Assembly: GCA_009767595.1 (NCBI GenBank)
Contig: VSDK01010208.1
Span: 1,122-65,121, forward strand
DNA from: Symbiodinium kawagutii
Lineage: Eukaryota > Sar > Dinophyceae > Suessiales > Symbiodiniaceae
Reading direction: 5' to 3'
Length of the DNA: 64,000 nucleotides
In this document: piece by piece, positions 1 through 10,629 of the stretch
Position numbering within the stretch: position 1 is the stretch's first letter
Layout: every line of letters begins with the position of its first letter
Program-made: the position numbers and the translations under genes
Notes under the pieces: model-generated
Told to the model about the DNA's origin: nothing
The model's database searches: none
The model's input: only the letters and a program-made list of their open reading frames with translations

Positions 1-54
<54 letters not shown>

Positions 55-130
55 TTCCTACTATTATTTTTATTATTACTACTACTACTATTATTACTAT
101 TTCTACTATTATTACTACTACTTTTACTAC
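1..130. repeat. CTA/TAC trinucleotide microsatellite
   Basis: The window opens with about 50 bases of perfect CTA repeats, followed by a degenerate tract of the same trinucleotide mixed with TATT. No gene is seen here. The same TACT/ACTA word class recurs at 900-980, 10900-11400 and 61665-61740. Confidence 0.95.
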
Positions 131-471
131 TCCTGCTAGTGCTTTGCGGCTACCAGCAGCAGCAAAAGCAGCCCTAACCTGACATCGCAACAAAGAAGAA
201 AGCTACACCATGAGCGGGTACGAAAGTAGGAGGGATTAGACCGTTCCGACTTCGAAGCTGTTTTGAGGTCTTAGATTTACCGTTGCAGCAGCCCCTGCAC
301 CCTCTTCCTGCTGAGCCAAAATTGGCCCCTCTGTTGGAGGCGTGGACAGTTCCCAACAATACAGCATCAACTGATGTCATGAAAATGATTGCAAAGCAGA
401 GATCAGCAAGGGCTTTGTTGTAGGCGCTGCGGTTTGGAAGACTGATGAAGACTGATTACGACTGCAGATAC

Positions 472-752
472 TTCCAGAGATTTCGGAAATGATTTGATTT
501 CTGATTTTATTGGGCTGCCGAAATCAGTGCGATGAGAGTGCAGAGATGTGCAGAGTGCACCAGGCTTCTCAAAGAAATCTGGAGCTCCCAACTCAAGGCG
601 GAGAGCACCAGTGAAAGCGGGCACAAAGCTTTGCACACAAAGCTTTACATCCTCAATCTGATCCTCAGTACATTCCCACCCCGTCGTACTGTAAGACATA
701 TTTTTGATACGGCCATATAGAAGGCAACAATCATCAACAATCATTATGAATC
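472..752 (-). CDS. Internal exon of an unrecognised minus-strand protein
   Basis: About 94 codons are open on the minus strand without low-complexity sequence. The frame has mixed composition (Trp, Cys, acidic and aromatic residues); recognisable stretches are GWECTEDQIEDVK and APDFFEKPGA. The exon would start after the acceptor TGTGCCAG at 753-760, with the AG|G junction seen elsewhere in the window. It would end before GTATCT at 471. The length, 281 bases, fits phase 1 in and phase 0 out. The plus strand of the same stretch also has a 62-codon open frame, so the strand is not certain. No domain is recognised and no function is proposed. Confidence 0.5.
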
Positions 753-1379
753 CTGGCACAGGCTTGAGCTGAGGCCGTGGGCATTTGTAGCGGAATTATG
801 CACTTCTCATCACTTCCCCCCCATTTGTAGATGCGTTGTTTCTTGATGGACGACTGCGGCTTGATGGCCGACTGCGGCTACCGCTACCGCTCCTGCCTTT
901 GCAGCTGAAACCAGTACTACTAGCGATTACTAGTGATTACTGTGTGGATTACTAGTGCTACGACCAGTGCTACCGGATTCTACCGTCAGTTTGCGTTTGA
1001 TTTTCCAAGTCACAAAAGGATGGCAACGCTCCAGCATGGCGCAAGCACGTTGACGCAGAGTTCCTAGAGCGGGCCAGAGAATCGAGCAGCACACCCACCG
1101 TGAGCCTTGAATAGCGAAGGGACGTCACGGGACGCACAGGATCCTATAGGATCCCCACAAATCAGTCAAGCAAGTGCGATGCCTGAGAGCACGACATGCT
1201 GCATGTTTCCTCGCAGGTCCTACACCTTCAGTCTCCAGCCGGAGTCCTCGAGGCGAGCGCAGGAGTCACTGATTGCAGAAAAGTAATGTAATGCCCATGC
1301 AGGAGATGCAGATCAGTGCAGATCTATACATTTTTGTCAGTGTGCTATTAGTAAATGACTTTATAAAGCATCCATATAC
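753..1379. other. Non-coding stretch, no convincing gene
   Basis: Positions 850-990 are rich in CTAC and TACT words and look like decayed trinucleotide repeat. The remainder shows no exon with a good frame and splice sites on either strand. It would be intron if the two minus-strand exons on either side belong to one gene. Confidence 0.5.
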
Positions 1380-1511
1380 ATGAAATCTCATATCCTCCGC
1401 AATGCCACGGCATTTGGGCCCAGTGCCCGAACCTATGCCCCCAGCAAGCCTATTCAGCCAGCCTGGGTCATTTGGCAAGTAGCAGCACTGTCTCTGACTG
1501 AGAAGAAACAT
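1380..1511 (-). CDS. Possible minus-strand exon, unrecognised
   Basis: The minus-strand frame reads a Gly-rich, mixed-composition segment (NDPGWLNRLAGGIGSGTG, then CRGIAEDMRFH) before a possible GT donor, GTATAT, at 1374-1379. It could be an upstream exon of the gene that holds the 472-752 exon, but the phases do not match directly, so another exon or a different donor would be needed. No domain is recognised. Confidence 0.35.
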
Positions 1512-3392
1512 GCCCGGAGATGCTAGCAGTGTAACCTGCTGTTGGTTTAAGGGTCACTATGCTGTTACGTCAAGCCGGTAGTTTCATTCAGGAAGCTGGG
1601 TACATTATATGAATATTCTTTTTTTTCTGACAGATACATAGATTGTGCTTGCACATATATGTATATATATATACATACATATCTAAACTGTGCAAACATG
1701 TCAACCAACCAAATCAAACCATCAAACATACCAGAGACGTTGGAGAATCCGCAGGCTTTATGGACACTTTATTCTGGTATTCAATGAATGTTGGAGACTG
1801 GCACCTATTCACAAGTAAAAGCATTGCAACCGAGTGAACTATCCTCGGCGCTATGGGTGGAGATGGCTACGGCAAGGGAAGTCGGCGATTTGCACTGAAG
1901 GCGCACCGACAGAACACAGTGTGAAACAGACAGATTTCCTTTAGCATCTTTAGCATAATTTGAAACATATTGAAATAACTTGCAAGTTTTATTAGTATAA
2001 CTTTGATATTTGTACTTAGTGATTTGAATATAATTTGTAAATTATTCCTTGTGTCAAGTCAAACGGATTCCTTTTTGCTGCCGTTGCTGCTGCTGTTGCT
2101 ACGTGTCTTGCCGCCAGTTTTGGCTTGGCGGTTGTGGCTTCCCGCTTGGGAGTTGTTCTGGTTGCTGATTTTGCTGTTGTTGTCGTTTTTCTTCGAGTTG
2201 TCATTGCAGCTGTTATGTTGTCATTGTGCTTGGTCTTTTGTTGTTCCCGTTGCGATTCAATGCTTGTTAGTGTTGCTCTTGTTCTTATTGTTGTCATTGT
2301 CGCTATTGTGGTCGTCGCTATTCCCGCTATTGTCTTTCGTTCTGTTTCTTGTTGTCGTCATGTTTCTTGCTTTTGTTGTTTGGTGGTGACTAAGGCGTGG
2401 AAGGGGAGGTGGTGGGCTTTTCTCATACATTTGTGGTGATGGTAGAGTTGGTGTCCGGCTTTTTTGATGATGGTTGATGCCGGGGTTGATGGGTGCTGGC
2501 ACCATTCAGCGCAATATGATTAAATGGGATTTAATAGGGGGTGGTTGTTTCTTTTGTTATTCTTTGCAATTGCCAACATCTCTTTCGCTCGCTCTCTTTG
2601 CAAAGCCAAAAAAACCTGTGGATTATTTTCTTCCATTGGGTATTGAGCTACTTGACAGAGCTTTGGTAGGTGCATGCTAGACCTATACTCAAGTGTGAGA
2701 CAGAGAGCGGGTGCATCAGATGTGCTTGGACGAAACATTTGGGACGGGAACACGGCGGGAGCCATCCATGGAACAGTGAGCTTGATGCACCAACGCCCGC
2801 TGAGACAAACCACAGCAAAGAAGTTGTGACAATGTTCAAATTTGCACCGACATAGTGACATACTAGAATCATAGTACACATGCAAGTCTGCAATGTTGCT
2901 GCCACAGTTTTGCCCCAGTGTATGTCATTGCATTCAGTATATCTCGATATGTGCAAGAAATGCCATAATAAAATTGGAATTGAATGTGCTTTGTGCGGAC
3001 AAAATGGGCGAAGTGTCTAAGACTTCATCGTTCTCCGTATCCTCCCACATGCGTTGCATTCCGGCCTGCGAGCTTGCTTTATCTCCAAACCAGGGGCCTC
3101 AAGCCTGCCCCAAACTCTCTCGATTCAAATGCGACAACCATTGCGGCAACCTTATGCTTCCTTTGAACGAGGAGTTGCCCATGTCAGACCCGTTTTTATC
3201 AGTCCCGGAGTTTTGGCTCTGGTTCTTTCCAGGTCGTTGATCATGTTTGGTCCTCACACTTCTACCATGCATATAAAGTCTGAGGCAGCTCATTGTCCAA
3301 AAGAATCACACCTTTAATATCCTCTATGTTTTTTCATATTTTTTTCGTCACCGTTTCCCAAGTTGACCAAAACTGAGCCATTTCCCATTCAG
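1512..3392. other. Low-complexity and unassigned upstream region of the KH gene
   Basis: Positions 1645-1685 hold a CATA/TATA microsatellite. Positions 2060-2400 are a degenerate GTTGTT/GCTGTT tract that produces long Leu/Val-rich (plus) and Thr/Asn-rich (minus) frames. These frames are repeat translations, not genes. Positions 3040-3235 are open in several frames on both strands and could contain an N-terminal exon of the KH gene, but no frame is clearly preferred. The first certain KH exon follows at 3393. Confidence 0.5.
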
Positions 3393-3449
3393 GTGCTTTG
3401 CCCCAATGAGTTGATTGCGCGTATGCTTGGCAAGGGCGGCAGCCGCAAG
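3393..3449 (+). CDS. KH-domain protein, exon with first half of KH1
   Basis: Nineteen codons encode the start of a type I KH domain: a beta strand (VLCPNE), helix A (LIARML) and the GXXG nucleic-acid-binding loop as GKGG at codons 13-16. The acceptor is a pyrimidine-rich TTCCCATTCAG. The exon ends at AAG and the intron begins GACCCC, a GA donor. Joining to 3825 gives GGSRK-DQIQDETGCK, an uninterrupted KH helix B and strand, which fixes the junction. KH domains bind single-stranded RNA or DNA; three of them in tandem is the layout of PCBP/hnRNP K and Nova-like proteins. The N-terminal exon was not identified. Confidence 0.85.
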
Positions 3450-3824
3450 GACCCCAGGGCTGCAGCATGGAAACCATCGTTCCAACTGGAACAGACTGGA
3501 AGCGCCCCAAACTTAAGGAGGAAGTGCGGGAAAGTAAATATGTGAATATATTTTGTAGTGTATATTTGTGTGTATTTATCTATTCATTTATTTGTCTATG
3601 TATTCATTTTTATATATGGATAGTGTTTAAATTTCCAAATCTGATTGAGGCAGCCTGCTATCGTGTGCCAGACTGTATTTTAAAGGTCGCCTCGGTAGGC
3701 TGTTGAAGGTCGTCAAGGTTCAATAGATGGCGAATACTGACGCATGTTGCAAGCAAAGTTGCTGCGGCGTCCTCATGCCGCTGGAAGCCTGGTTGGATTT
3801 CCCCACTTCGATCCCTGTGACGAG

Positions 3825-4005
3825 GACCAAATACAAGATGAAACTGGATGCAAGATCATCATCAGCGGCAGGGATGATTATTTTCCGGGAACACATTTTC
3901 GTATTTTGGTGATTTTGGGAGAGGCTCCTGATGCTATGCTGGGAGTCTTTACCCACCTGATCCCCGACATCAGTGACTTTGCGAAGAAGGAGCGAAGCCC
4001 TTCAG
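3825..4005 (+). CDS. KH-domain protein, exon with second half of KH1
   Basis: This exon continues KH1: helix B (DQIQDETG), the strand CKIIIS, the variable loop GRDDYFPGTHF, the strand RILVILGE and the C-terminal helix (PDAMLGVFTHLIPDISDF). A short basic stretch, KKERSPS, leads to the next exon. It begins after GACGAG and ends at TTCAG before a GT donor (GTGCCC). The length, 181 bases, gives phase 1. Joined to 4287 the linker reads RSPSGNAEADY with no frame break. Confidence 0.88.
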
Positions 4006-4286
4006 GTGCCCCACATGGTTCGGGTTTCGGGAGTCCCACATGTCACAGTTGATCGAACCTCAACAGCTTCAAGCAGTTTTGCTCTATGATCGATGGATAT
4101 CTTTGGATATCCATGGTGCTTGCAGTGCTTGCATTCTAAAAAGTTTCAAGGGTTGGGATTCTGAGGCACAGGGCATCCATCCTAGGGCTAGCAGGTTAAG
4201 CTTTGCAAGAAAATGTAATGTGTTTTTCTTTTCGGATGACTGTAGCATACACAATATACACAAGACACGTTTATCCTTTGCCTCAG

Positions 4287-4454
4287 GCAATGCGGAGGCA
4301 GACTATGCTGGCCCTGAAGCAGGGCAGTGCATAATTCGGTGCGTCGTCACCAAGCAGATGTCGTCCGCCATCATTGGACCGAAAGGCAGCAATGCACGAG
4401 CAATCCGTGAGGAATCTTCCTGCAAAGTTGTAATCGACTCCAACATTACCTCAG
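4287..4454 (+). CDS. KH-domain protein, exon with first half of KH2
   Basis: After an acidic linker (NAEADYAGPEAG) the frame enters KH2: the strand QCIIRCVV, helix A (MSSAII), the GXXG loop as GPKG, helix B (ARAIREESS) and the strand CKVVIDS. The acceptor is TTTGCCTCAG. The preferred end is CCTCAG before a GC donor (GCCAGA), giving phase 1 and joining to 8536 to read ITSGHQQVKLIGEP. An alternative GT donor at 4478 would add about seven residues to the loop. The following intron is about 4.1 kb and packed with tandem repeats. Confidence 0.85.
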
Positions 4455-5640
4455 GCCAGAGACTTCTCAGTGCAATCGTCGGTGGTTTGCTTTTTGTAAT
4501 TAGCTTATGACTGAAGACGAACAAGAAGGGTGACAGCAGCGCTTGCTGTACTATTATACTTAATTCATCCTTGCTCATCACCTCATTCACATCGCAACAC
4601 AGTAAATCAGTGTAAATAAGTTTAACCATGAAATTTTGCAGTTTTACACCTGGACAATACTTGACCAGCTACAAGTATATAAGATCACTCTGGAAGCAAA
4701 TCATTTGAGATGGTGACGAGTTGGTTCTCACCACTTGGTTTCATTGATCCGAGGTCGACCTGAAATTCAAAAGAACCATCATAGTTTGCTGATGACGCTA
4801 TGCATCACTATTATATATGAACATAATTTATTAATAGGGGTTGGAATTGCAGCTAGAGAATGGGTGAGGTCGACCTCTGTAGAAACCTCTAAAAAAGCAG
4901 GTTTTTCTACGCACACGTGCCCCTGGTCCTGTCATTTTCTAGGATGCTGCATTTTAGCTACTTTTTGCGTGTTTTAACATGCTTCGAGTTGTCATTTTCT
5001 AGCCATGGATCTTTGGCATGATCAATCAATGTTATGATACATGAGATGTCATTCTCTAGCCATTGAACATGTTCGATGACATGAGCGTAGAAAATTCCAG
5101 TTGCATTTTGTAGCGGTGAGCTATTTCGATAGTGAAAATGTTGTCGGTTTTTTCCCTGGGAGCCTGCTTGGCTTGGGCCCTGGCTGTGGTTGAGGGATGT
5201 TAAGGGTATTTAGTCTAGCAATATTGTAAATGAATAGATTTGTTGTAAAGGCTCTGAGCGGGGGAGAAATATCTCTCAACATGCGTCCCGTTAGCATAGC
5301 TGGCCGGGAATCCAACAGTGAGAGGACTTGCGCTGAGCTCAATGCTTCGGCTCTCGATCTGTTGAGTTCCCGAGCCTTTTTCTGAGTTGAACATTTTCTC
5401 CCACACCAGAGCCTTGGAGTTTTGAGATCTTCATAGTGCGGGATATATATCGTGAGCACAAAATAAGAAAGGGGCTGGAGACACAGTGGGAGACAAAGGA
5501 GTGGGAGACAAATGGAGGGAGACAATTGGTGAACAGAAGTGGGGATGAACCAGCATGAAAGAAATTGAAATAAATGATTCGGCGCGAAAATGCAAAAATA
5601 GATGTGCCAACTAGTGTCAATAAGCTTGCATTTGTGTCAA
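4455..5640. other. Intron of the KH gene, first part
   Basis: No exon with good signals is seen. Three copies of the word GTCATTTTCTAG, or a one-base variant, lie at about 4934, 4991 and 5047. A further CATTTTGTAG lies near 5104. Minus-strand open frames at 5121-5620 have no splice support and resemble decayed repeat. Confidence 0.55.
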
Positions 5641-5645
5641 GTCAC

Positions 5646-6500
5646 GTCATTTAGTGTCTTCTATGTTTTTGTTGCAGTATGAAATGAAGCGAAGCAACCC
5701 TTAACTTTAGCAACTACAGTGTACCTAAGGTTTGCCCATCCAAATCATGCAACCCTACAGAATGATGATGCCGTCTCCCATCATTACAAAATGCATTTTT
5801 TGCCCAGCTATTGCATGAAGGTTCAATGCCCGTCACTTAAACATGGTGTACGGTATCCGTGTCGATGAATGTCAATTAGTGATCTTTAGGGGCAATCATG
5901 GGCAATTTAGTGTCAATTAGTGTCATTTACTGGCAATCAGTGTCGATCGCTGATATTTGTTGGCAATCAGTGCAATCTAGTGTCAACTAATGTTATTTGG
6001 CGCAGATTTCTGTCGATTAGTGACATTTAATGGCAATTAATGCAATTCGCAAATTTACTGTCAACTAGGATCAACTAGCTTCAATTTGTGTCAATTCACG
6101 TCATTTAGTGTCTTCAGTCCCAATGTAAGCTTAAGCGCAACAATCCAGCTATAGCAACTACAGTGTACCCAAGGTCTGCTCGTCCGGTTGATGCGTGCTA
6201 CAAAATTATGAGGCCGCCTCACTTCACTACAAAATGCATTTCGTACCCAGCTATCACATGAAAATCCAGCCCTTTTCATTCAAACATGGTATATAATATT
6301 TGTGTCAGTTGCGGTCTGGGGTCACACATATAGTGTCAGTTGGTGTCGATGAGTCTTTTTTAGTGGCATGTTTTGCAATTGGTGCAATTTAGTGTCAATT
6401 TACAGAATGTCATTTGGTGTTAATTAGTGTCGGTTAGTGTTTTGTAGTGGCGATTGATGCAATTAGTCAGTTTAGTTTCAATTAGTGTGAATTCGTCTCA
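5646..6500. repeat. Higher-order repeat of TTAGTGTCA words, units 1 and 2
   Basis: Two successive units of about 455 bases start near 5646 and 6102. Each begins with a non-repetitive part (TTTAGTGTCTTC ... CAACTACAGTGTACC ... CTACAAAATGCAT ... CAAACATGGT) and continues into a run of degenerate 9-12-base words related to TTAGTGTCAATT. The two copies have diverged but align over most of their length. A third copy of the unique part begins near 6685. The whole block lies inside the KH-gene intron. Confidence 0.8.
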
Positions 6501-6785
6501 TTTATATAGTGTCTCATGTATTCAAGTTGGCCAAATATCTACAAGGTGGGCCCCTCTAGTTATAACTTGGTTTTTAAGGCCATTTAAGTGCAGTTACAGG
6601 TATCTACCGTAACTGGTAGTTACCCTAGTTGTAAACCAACTTTTAGCTGGTTAGGGGCCCACATTGTAGGTATATCAATTTGAGTTTAACGAAGGTCAGC
6701 CCATCCAATGATTGCCCGCTAGAAAATGATGAGGCCGCTTCGTTTCACTACGAAATGCATTTCAGGGCCATCTGTTCGGTCGTCA

Positions 6786-7140
6786 ACAGTCTCGGGAGTC
6801 TTGGAGTCTTGAAAGCCTTGATCTATGTAGAGCCTTGGAGCCTTGAAGTGTTGAAAGTCTTGGAGTCTTGAAAGTCTTGATTCATGTAAATGCTTGGAGC
6901 CTTGAACTTTTGAAAGTCTTGGAGTCTTGAAAGTCTTGATTCATGTAAATGCTTGGAGCCTTGAACTTTTGAAAGTTTTGGAGTCTTGAAAGTCTTGATC
7001 TATGGAAATCCCTTTAGCCTTGAACTTTTGGAAGTCTTGGAGTCTTGAAAGTCTTTGTTTACGTAAAGCCTTGGAGCCTTGAACTTTTGAAAGTTTTGGA
7101 GTCTTGAAAGTCTTCAAGTCTTGAAAGTCTTGATATATGT
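6786..7140. repeat. Tandem repeat CTTGGAGTCTTGAAAGTCTTG
   Basis: Several units of about 60 bases share CTTGGAGTCTTGAAAGTCTT, a variable ATTCATGTAAATG or ATCTATGGAAATC, and GCTTGGAGCCTTGAACTTTTG. The unit is itself made of CTTGAA/GTCTTG words. The minus-strand open frame across it is a repeat translation (alternating Phe, Gln, Asp and Lys) and is not called a gene. Confidence 0.85.
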
Positions 7141-7154
7141 ACAGCCCTGGATGG

Positions 7155-7449
7155 TCTACGATATCCGTGTCGATGAATGCCATTTAGTGTCATTTGATGT
7201 CAATTAGTGATCTTTAGGGGCAATTATGGGCAATTTGTGCAATTTAGTGTCAATTAGTGTCATTTACTGGCAATCAGTGTCGATCACTGATATTTGTTGG
7301 CAATCAGTGCAATCTAGTGTCAACTAATGTTATTTAGCGCAGATTTCTGTCGATTAGTGACATTTAATGGCAATTAATGCAATTCGCAAATTTACTGTCA
7401 ACTAGGATCAACTAGCTTCAATTTGTGTCAATTCACGTCATTTAGTGTG
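7155..7449. repeat. Second near-identical copy of the TTAGTGTCA block
   Basis: This stretch repeats 5848-6113 with few changes: GATATCCGTGTCGATGAATG, then TTAGTGATCTTTAGGGGCAA, through to GTCAATTCACGTCATTTAG at the end. The high identity compared with the diverged 455-base units suggests a recent local duplication. It is followed at 7480-7710 by more copies of GTCATTTTCTAG. Confidence 0.85.
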
Positions 7450-7479
7450 AGTTTCAAAAGGCGTGAATGTCACAGATTG

Positions 7480-7715
7480 CATTTTGTAGGGCTGGAGGGT
7501 GGCCTAACCTAGAAAATGCATATGAACCAAAAGAGCCAAAATCATGGATATTCATCAACACTCGATGATGGTAAAATGGTCATTTTCTAGTGGAGAGATC
7601 TTAGATGAGGTTGAAATTTAACATGTTAATTCTTGTCATTTTCTAGTGGGCAGATTTTAGATGATGTTGAAACTTAACATGTTGATTCTTGTCATTTTCT
7701 AGCCTAGAAAATGCT
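7480..7715. repeat. Dispersed GTCATTTTCTAG motif cluster
   Basis: Copies of TCATTTTCTAG lie near 7570, 7635 and 7690, about 55-65 bases apart. They are separated by partly conserved sequence (GAGGTTGAAATTTAACATGTT and GATGTTGAAACTTAACATGTT). A CATTTTGTAGG variant lies near 7480. Related GTCATTTTATAGC copies occur at 17240-18480. Confidence 0.75.
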
Positions 7716-8535
7716 ATAGCTTTACCTTGGTTCTGTCAAAATCTAGGTTTGGACGTTGGTTTGCAGGTTTCTACCCTAGAAAGTCTGAGGCCAAGGTCTA
7801 TATCCTAATTCCAACGTCTATATTTATTATACAATCCTGAAATCCACCACCACGGGAAATAACTCTATCGAATACTTCATGCCATTTAAGAACAGTCTTC
7901 AGCCAACCCCAACCACAATCACGATTATAAGCCGCTATTTGTCGGATGTGTTTGATGGTACCCAACCCCCCAAGCTACTTTATCACACCATGTACTTTAT
8001 CCGACTGGAAAGAATGCTTTTGTTATATAGGTCCTGTTAGTGGTTTGTTTGAGGTGAACGCGGTGTTTTTTTTGCTTTTCTCACCATTCAATTTGCTTTG
8101 CAGCAGATTTGGGTAGCTGTCTAGCTTCCGGGCTGGCACCTTCCTTTGCACACACACACACACAGAAGTTACTATTTGACCCTGGAAAGAGTATGCTGGT
8201 TTCAACCGGCCCCCTGAAAAGGATGGAAATACCCTGGCAGGTGCCGGGCTGGAAATTACCATGATCGAGATTTATAATTCATCACTTTCTTTGATCACGG
8301 AGATGTCCATTTCAATCTTATTCAATATTGACAAACCGAACATCAATGGAGGGAACTCTGTTTTGAAAGCTGCTCAGAAACTTGCATGTAATTACAATCA
8401 TTTCTAGATTCTAGTTCTTGATGCATGTTCCGCATACTGCCAGATTGTTTGATGATTGTTTGTGTTTTTTCTACGTTGCGCACATCAACTTTCCACATCT
8501 TTCGACACAGAGCTCTGAAAGTATCACGCGTCCAG
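7716..8535. other. Last part of the KH-gene intron
   Basis: A short CA repeat lies at 8151-8163. Otherwise nothing with good frame and splice signals is seen. The stretch ends in the acceptor CGCGTCCAG used by the next KH exon. Confidence 0.5.
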
Positions 8536-8820
8536 GTCATCAGCAGGTGAAACTCATCGGTGAACCGCGATGCTTACACCTTGCGCTGGGCATGGTCAAC
8601 CGGCACATCCAGGATCAGTTTGGCACGCCTGGCTACATGGAATGGTCAACGATCAAGAGCTTTGACCGGGCGGGAAATCCCGTGCATTGCTCACAGGGCG
8701 AGCTCAGCTACATGGGCAAAGGAGATCGAGGAGATCGGGACTGGGATCACTGGGACCGAGAAGATAGAGAGCGGACACCACGAGGGCCTCCAACGCCTCC
8801 CCTGCCAGTACCGCCGCCAG
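8536..8820 (+). CDS. KH-domain protein, exon with second half of KH2 and basic/proline linker
   Basis: This exon completes KH2 with the strand QQVKLIGEP and helix (RCLHLALGMVNRHIQDQF). A segment with aromatic residues follows (GYMEWSTIKSF), then an Arg/Asp-rich tract (GDRGDRDWDHWDREDRER) and a proline run (TPPLPVPPPG). Charged RD tracts and proline runs beside KH domains are common in RNA-processing proteins and often mediate protein contacts; that role is inferred. The exon ends at GCCAG before a GC donor (GCAGAG). The length, 285 bases, keeps phase 1 to 1. A longer open frame continuing to 8948 is judged to be intron. Confidence 0.85.
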
Positions 8821-9336
8821 GCAGAGCTTTCGATTTCCATCGATTTTTCGGCTGCTCGGTGTCTAGGAAAAGTAAAAACTGTAACGTGATTGGTCTTGCC
8901 ACTCAAGCTCAGTATTGTGGATGCTACACAGTGCCAATCCTATCCTGATGATCTTGCAGAACTGAATATACGCCGTGCCTGTCCATAAACTATGAGATAT
9001 GCCAACTACAAAAGGTGTGCCAACATGCTGTCAATACAATGCAGATGTCACTGCGTGTCATTGCACATGCTTTTCCGCAACGTGACCATAGGTCATAGGA
9101 AAGCGGAGCTCGTAGACAGTAGGTGCGGAGTGCGTAGATAGTAGGAATAGTGGCAGCCTTCCAAGACTGCACATAGCATACAGTTTGAGTTACACATTAT
9201 AACAATCTTATCATGTACGATACATTTAAACATTTTAGACGTTTCTTTTTATCAATGCTGAGAGTAAAAGGGTCCCTCCCAAGGGGGTTTCAAAGTCACC
9301 CCCCGGAACCAAGTTACAGTTTACAAATGCACTTAC
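8821..9336. other. KH-gene intron, no plus-strand exon seen
   Basis: No plus-strand exon is supported between the KH2 and linker exons up to 10090. Positions 8990-9230 contain nothing convincing. Minus-strand exons begin at 9337. Confidence 0.45.
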
Positions 9337-9420
9337 AGTAACATCATCAATGAACAAGTCTTGCCGTAGCCCGATCGTTTGCAGGCCCAGCTCGTCGTGC
9401 AGCAATTCCTCCTCCTGCAT
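9337..9420 (-). CDS. Minus-strand exon, acidic segment, inside a KH-gene intron
   Basis: Exactly 28 codons on the minus strand begin MQEEELLHDELG and end with LFIDDVT. The exon is followed by the consensus donor GTAAGT at 9331-9336 and preceded by the acceptor GGCAAAG. It joins in phase 0 to 9477-9586. The acidic start contrasts with the Ser/Cys-rich shadow frame on the plus strand, which supports the minus strand. The exon lies wholly within the intron between KH2 and the following KH-gene exon, so it would be a nested antisense gene. No domain is recognised. Confidence 0.5.
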
Positions 9421-9476
9421 CTTTGCCGCTTGGCGTCGAAAAATTAAGAGGGATAGTCAGTGATGCTGACAATTAC

Positions 9477-9586
9477 TGATGTCAAAATGCTGTCAAAACA
9501 TGTTTCAGCATCATGTTTCTTTCCAGTGGCCAAGACATCCAACAGGTCAGCGGTTTGTCGCCATGATTTGGAAGTGGTGAATGGCG
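9477..9586 (-). CDS. Minus-strand exon upstream of the acidic exon
   Basis: The minus-strand frame reads a compact segment: SKSWRQTADLLDVLATGKKH, then DAETCFDSILTS. A GT donor (GTAATT) lies at 9471-9476 and a possible acceptor, TATGCCAG, just right of 9586. The length, 110 bases, fits phase 1 in and phase 0 out, which matches the 9337-9420 exon. The plus strand is also open here, so the assignment rests on the paired splice signals. Function unknown. Confidence 0.45.
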
Positions 9587-10089
9587 CTGGCATATAAGGG
9601 TTAGGAATCGTTAGGATCTTATGAGGTTGAAATTCAAAACGATGTTTGGAGGTTGAAATCGCCAGAATACTGCAGCTGAAGAATGCTGCAGTAGCCGCTG
9701 ACTTTTGCAATTCTCACATTGCAACGGGTTGAAGGTGGCAACTTAGATGTGAGATACCCCACGTGGTTCAAGCATGTTATTTCGGAACTGGTCAGATTTC
9801 TCAACTGGGAGTGCGCAGCTATTTGGTTGGATTTTGCAACTAATCTTGCGCAACTACCGGGATTTTGCAACTAGACTTGTGCAACTACTACCGGGATTCC
9901 TAGGTAGATATAGTAGGGTGCGGGGTCCGGGGTGGGGGGGCATGTTAACGTTCGATTGGCGTTGCGTTCCTGGTGGATCCGAGTTGCAAGAAACCACCGT
10001 TCCTGTTGAATAACAGTTGCAAAAGACAACCGTTTACAACTATGCCTTTGACCCTACAGCACCTTGAGACACAACCTGTGTTCCACCAG
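9587..10089. other. KH-gene intron with a dispersed G-rich element
   Basis: Positions 9918-9955 contain a G-rich run followed by CATGTTAACGTTCG. Its reverse complement occurs at 36765-36787 beside a CCCCACCC tract. Positions 9740-9910 hold loosely repeated GCAACT/GGGATTTTGCAAC words. No exon is called. Confidence 0.5.
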
Positions 10090-10194
10090 TGCGAAACGAT
10101 GCGAAACGGCTGAGGGGAACGAGTCTAGCGAAAGGTGACGTGGATTCGTCGATGCTGGATGCGCTTTGCGAAGCAGCTCGCGGATTCCCTCCAG
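10090..10194 (+). CDS. KH-domain protein, linker exon between KH2 and KH3
   Basis: The frame reads RNDAKRLRGTSLAKGDVDSS and then MLDALCEAARGFPP. The exon begins after TTCCACCAG and ends at CCTCCAG before a GT donor (GTGCAG). Its 105 bases are phase 1 to 1. It therefore fits between the exons at 8536-8820 and 10630-10725 without breaking frame, although those two are also phase-compatible with each other. The exon may be alternatively used. Confidence 0.65.
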
Positions 10195-10254
10195 GTGCAG
10201 CTGAAGTGCCATCTTTCGCACTGCATAAGCTGCATCTCATCGCACCGAAGCATG

Positions 10255-10345
10255 GAAAACATTGGGAAAACATTGGGAAAGCAAAGTGGAGCATTTTGGG
10301 AAAGATGGAGAAAGATGGAGAAAGATGATGAAAGGAGAATGGAAC
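10255..10345. repeat. Short tandem repeats GGAAAACATTG and AAAGATGG
   Basis: Two copies of GGAAAACATTG and then repeated AGATGGAGAA words fall in the intron before KH3. Open frames across it on both strands are not supported by splice signals. Confidence 0.6.
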
Positions 10346-10629
10346 ACCGATTCGGACATACGTTTGGACAGCAATAGCGCTGAGTGATACAGACAGAGAC
10401 CCTAATAAGGAAGAAGCATGGAAAAATCGATTCAATCGAGAGGAAAAGCATGCCGCGGTAGCATGGGCTGCAATTTGCTTGTATCGCCGTCGGGCTACTA
10501 GCCAGGCAGTAATCCTTTTCCCCTAATGCTAAATACCCTCCCCGGAATAGCAAGCACGGCGTGCATGAGATAATTGGGAGCCATTGGGAGCCTGAGATCT
10601 TTAAACTTAAGAAATTTCTTCAGTGGCAG

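Noticed and set aside
2003..2440. Hydrophobic plus frames and Thr/Asn-rich minus frames
   Set aside because: All arise from a degenerate GTT/GCT repeat and none has splice or start support.
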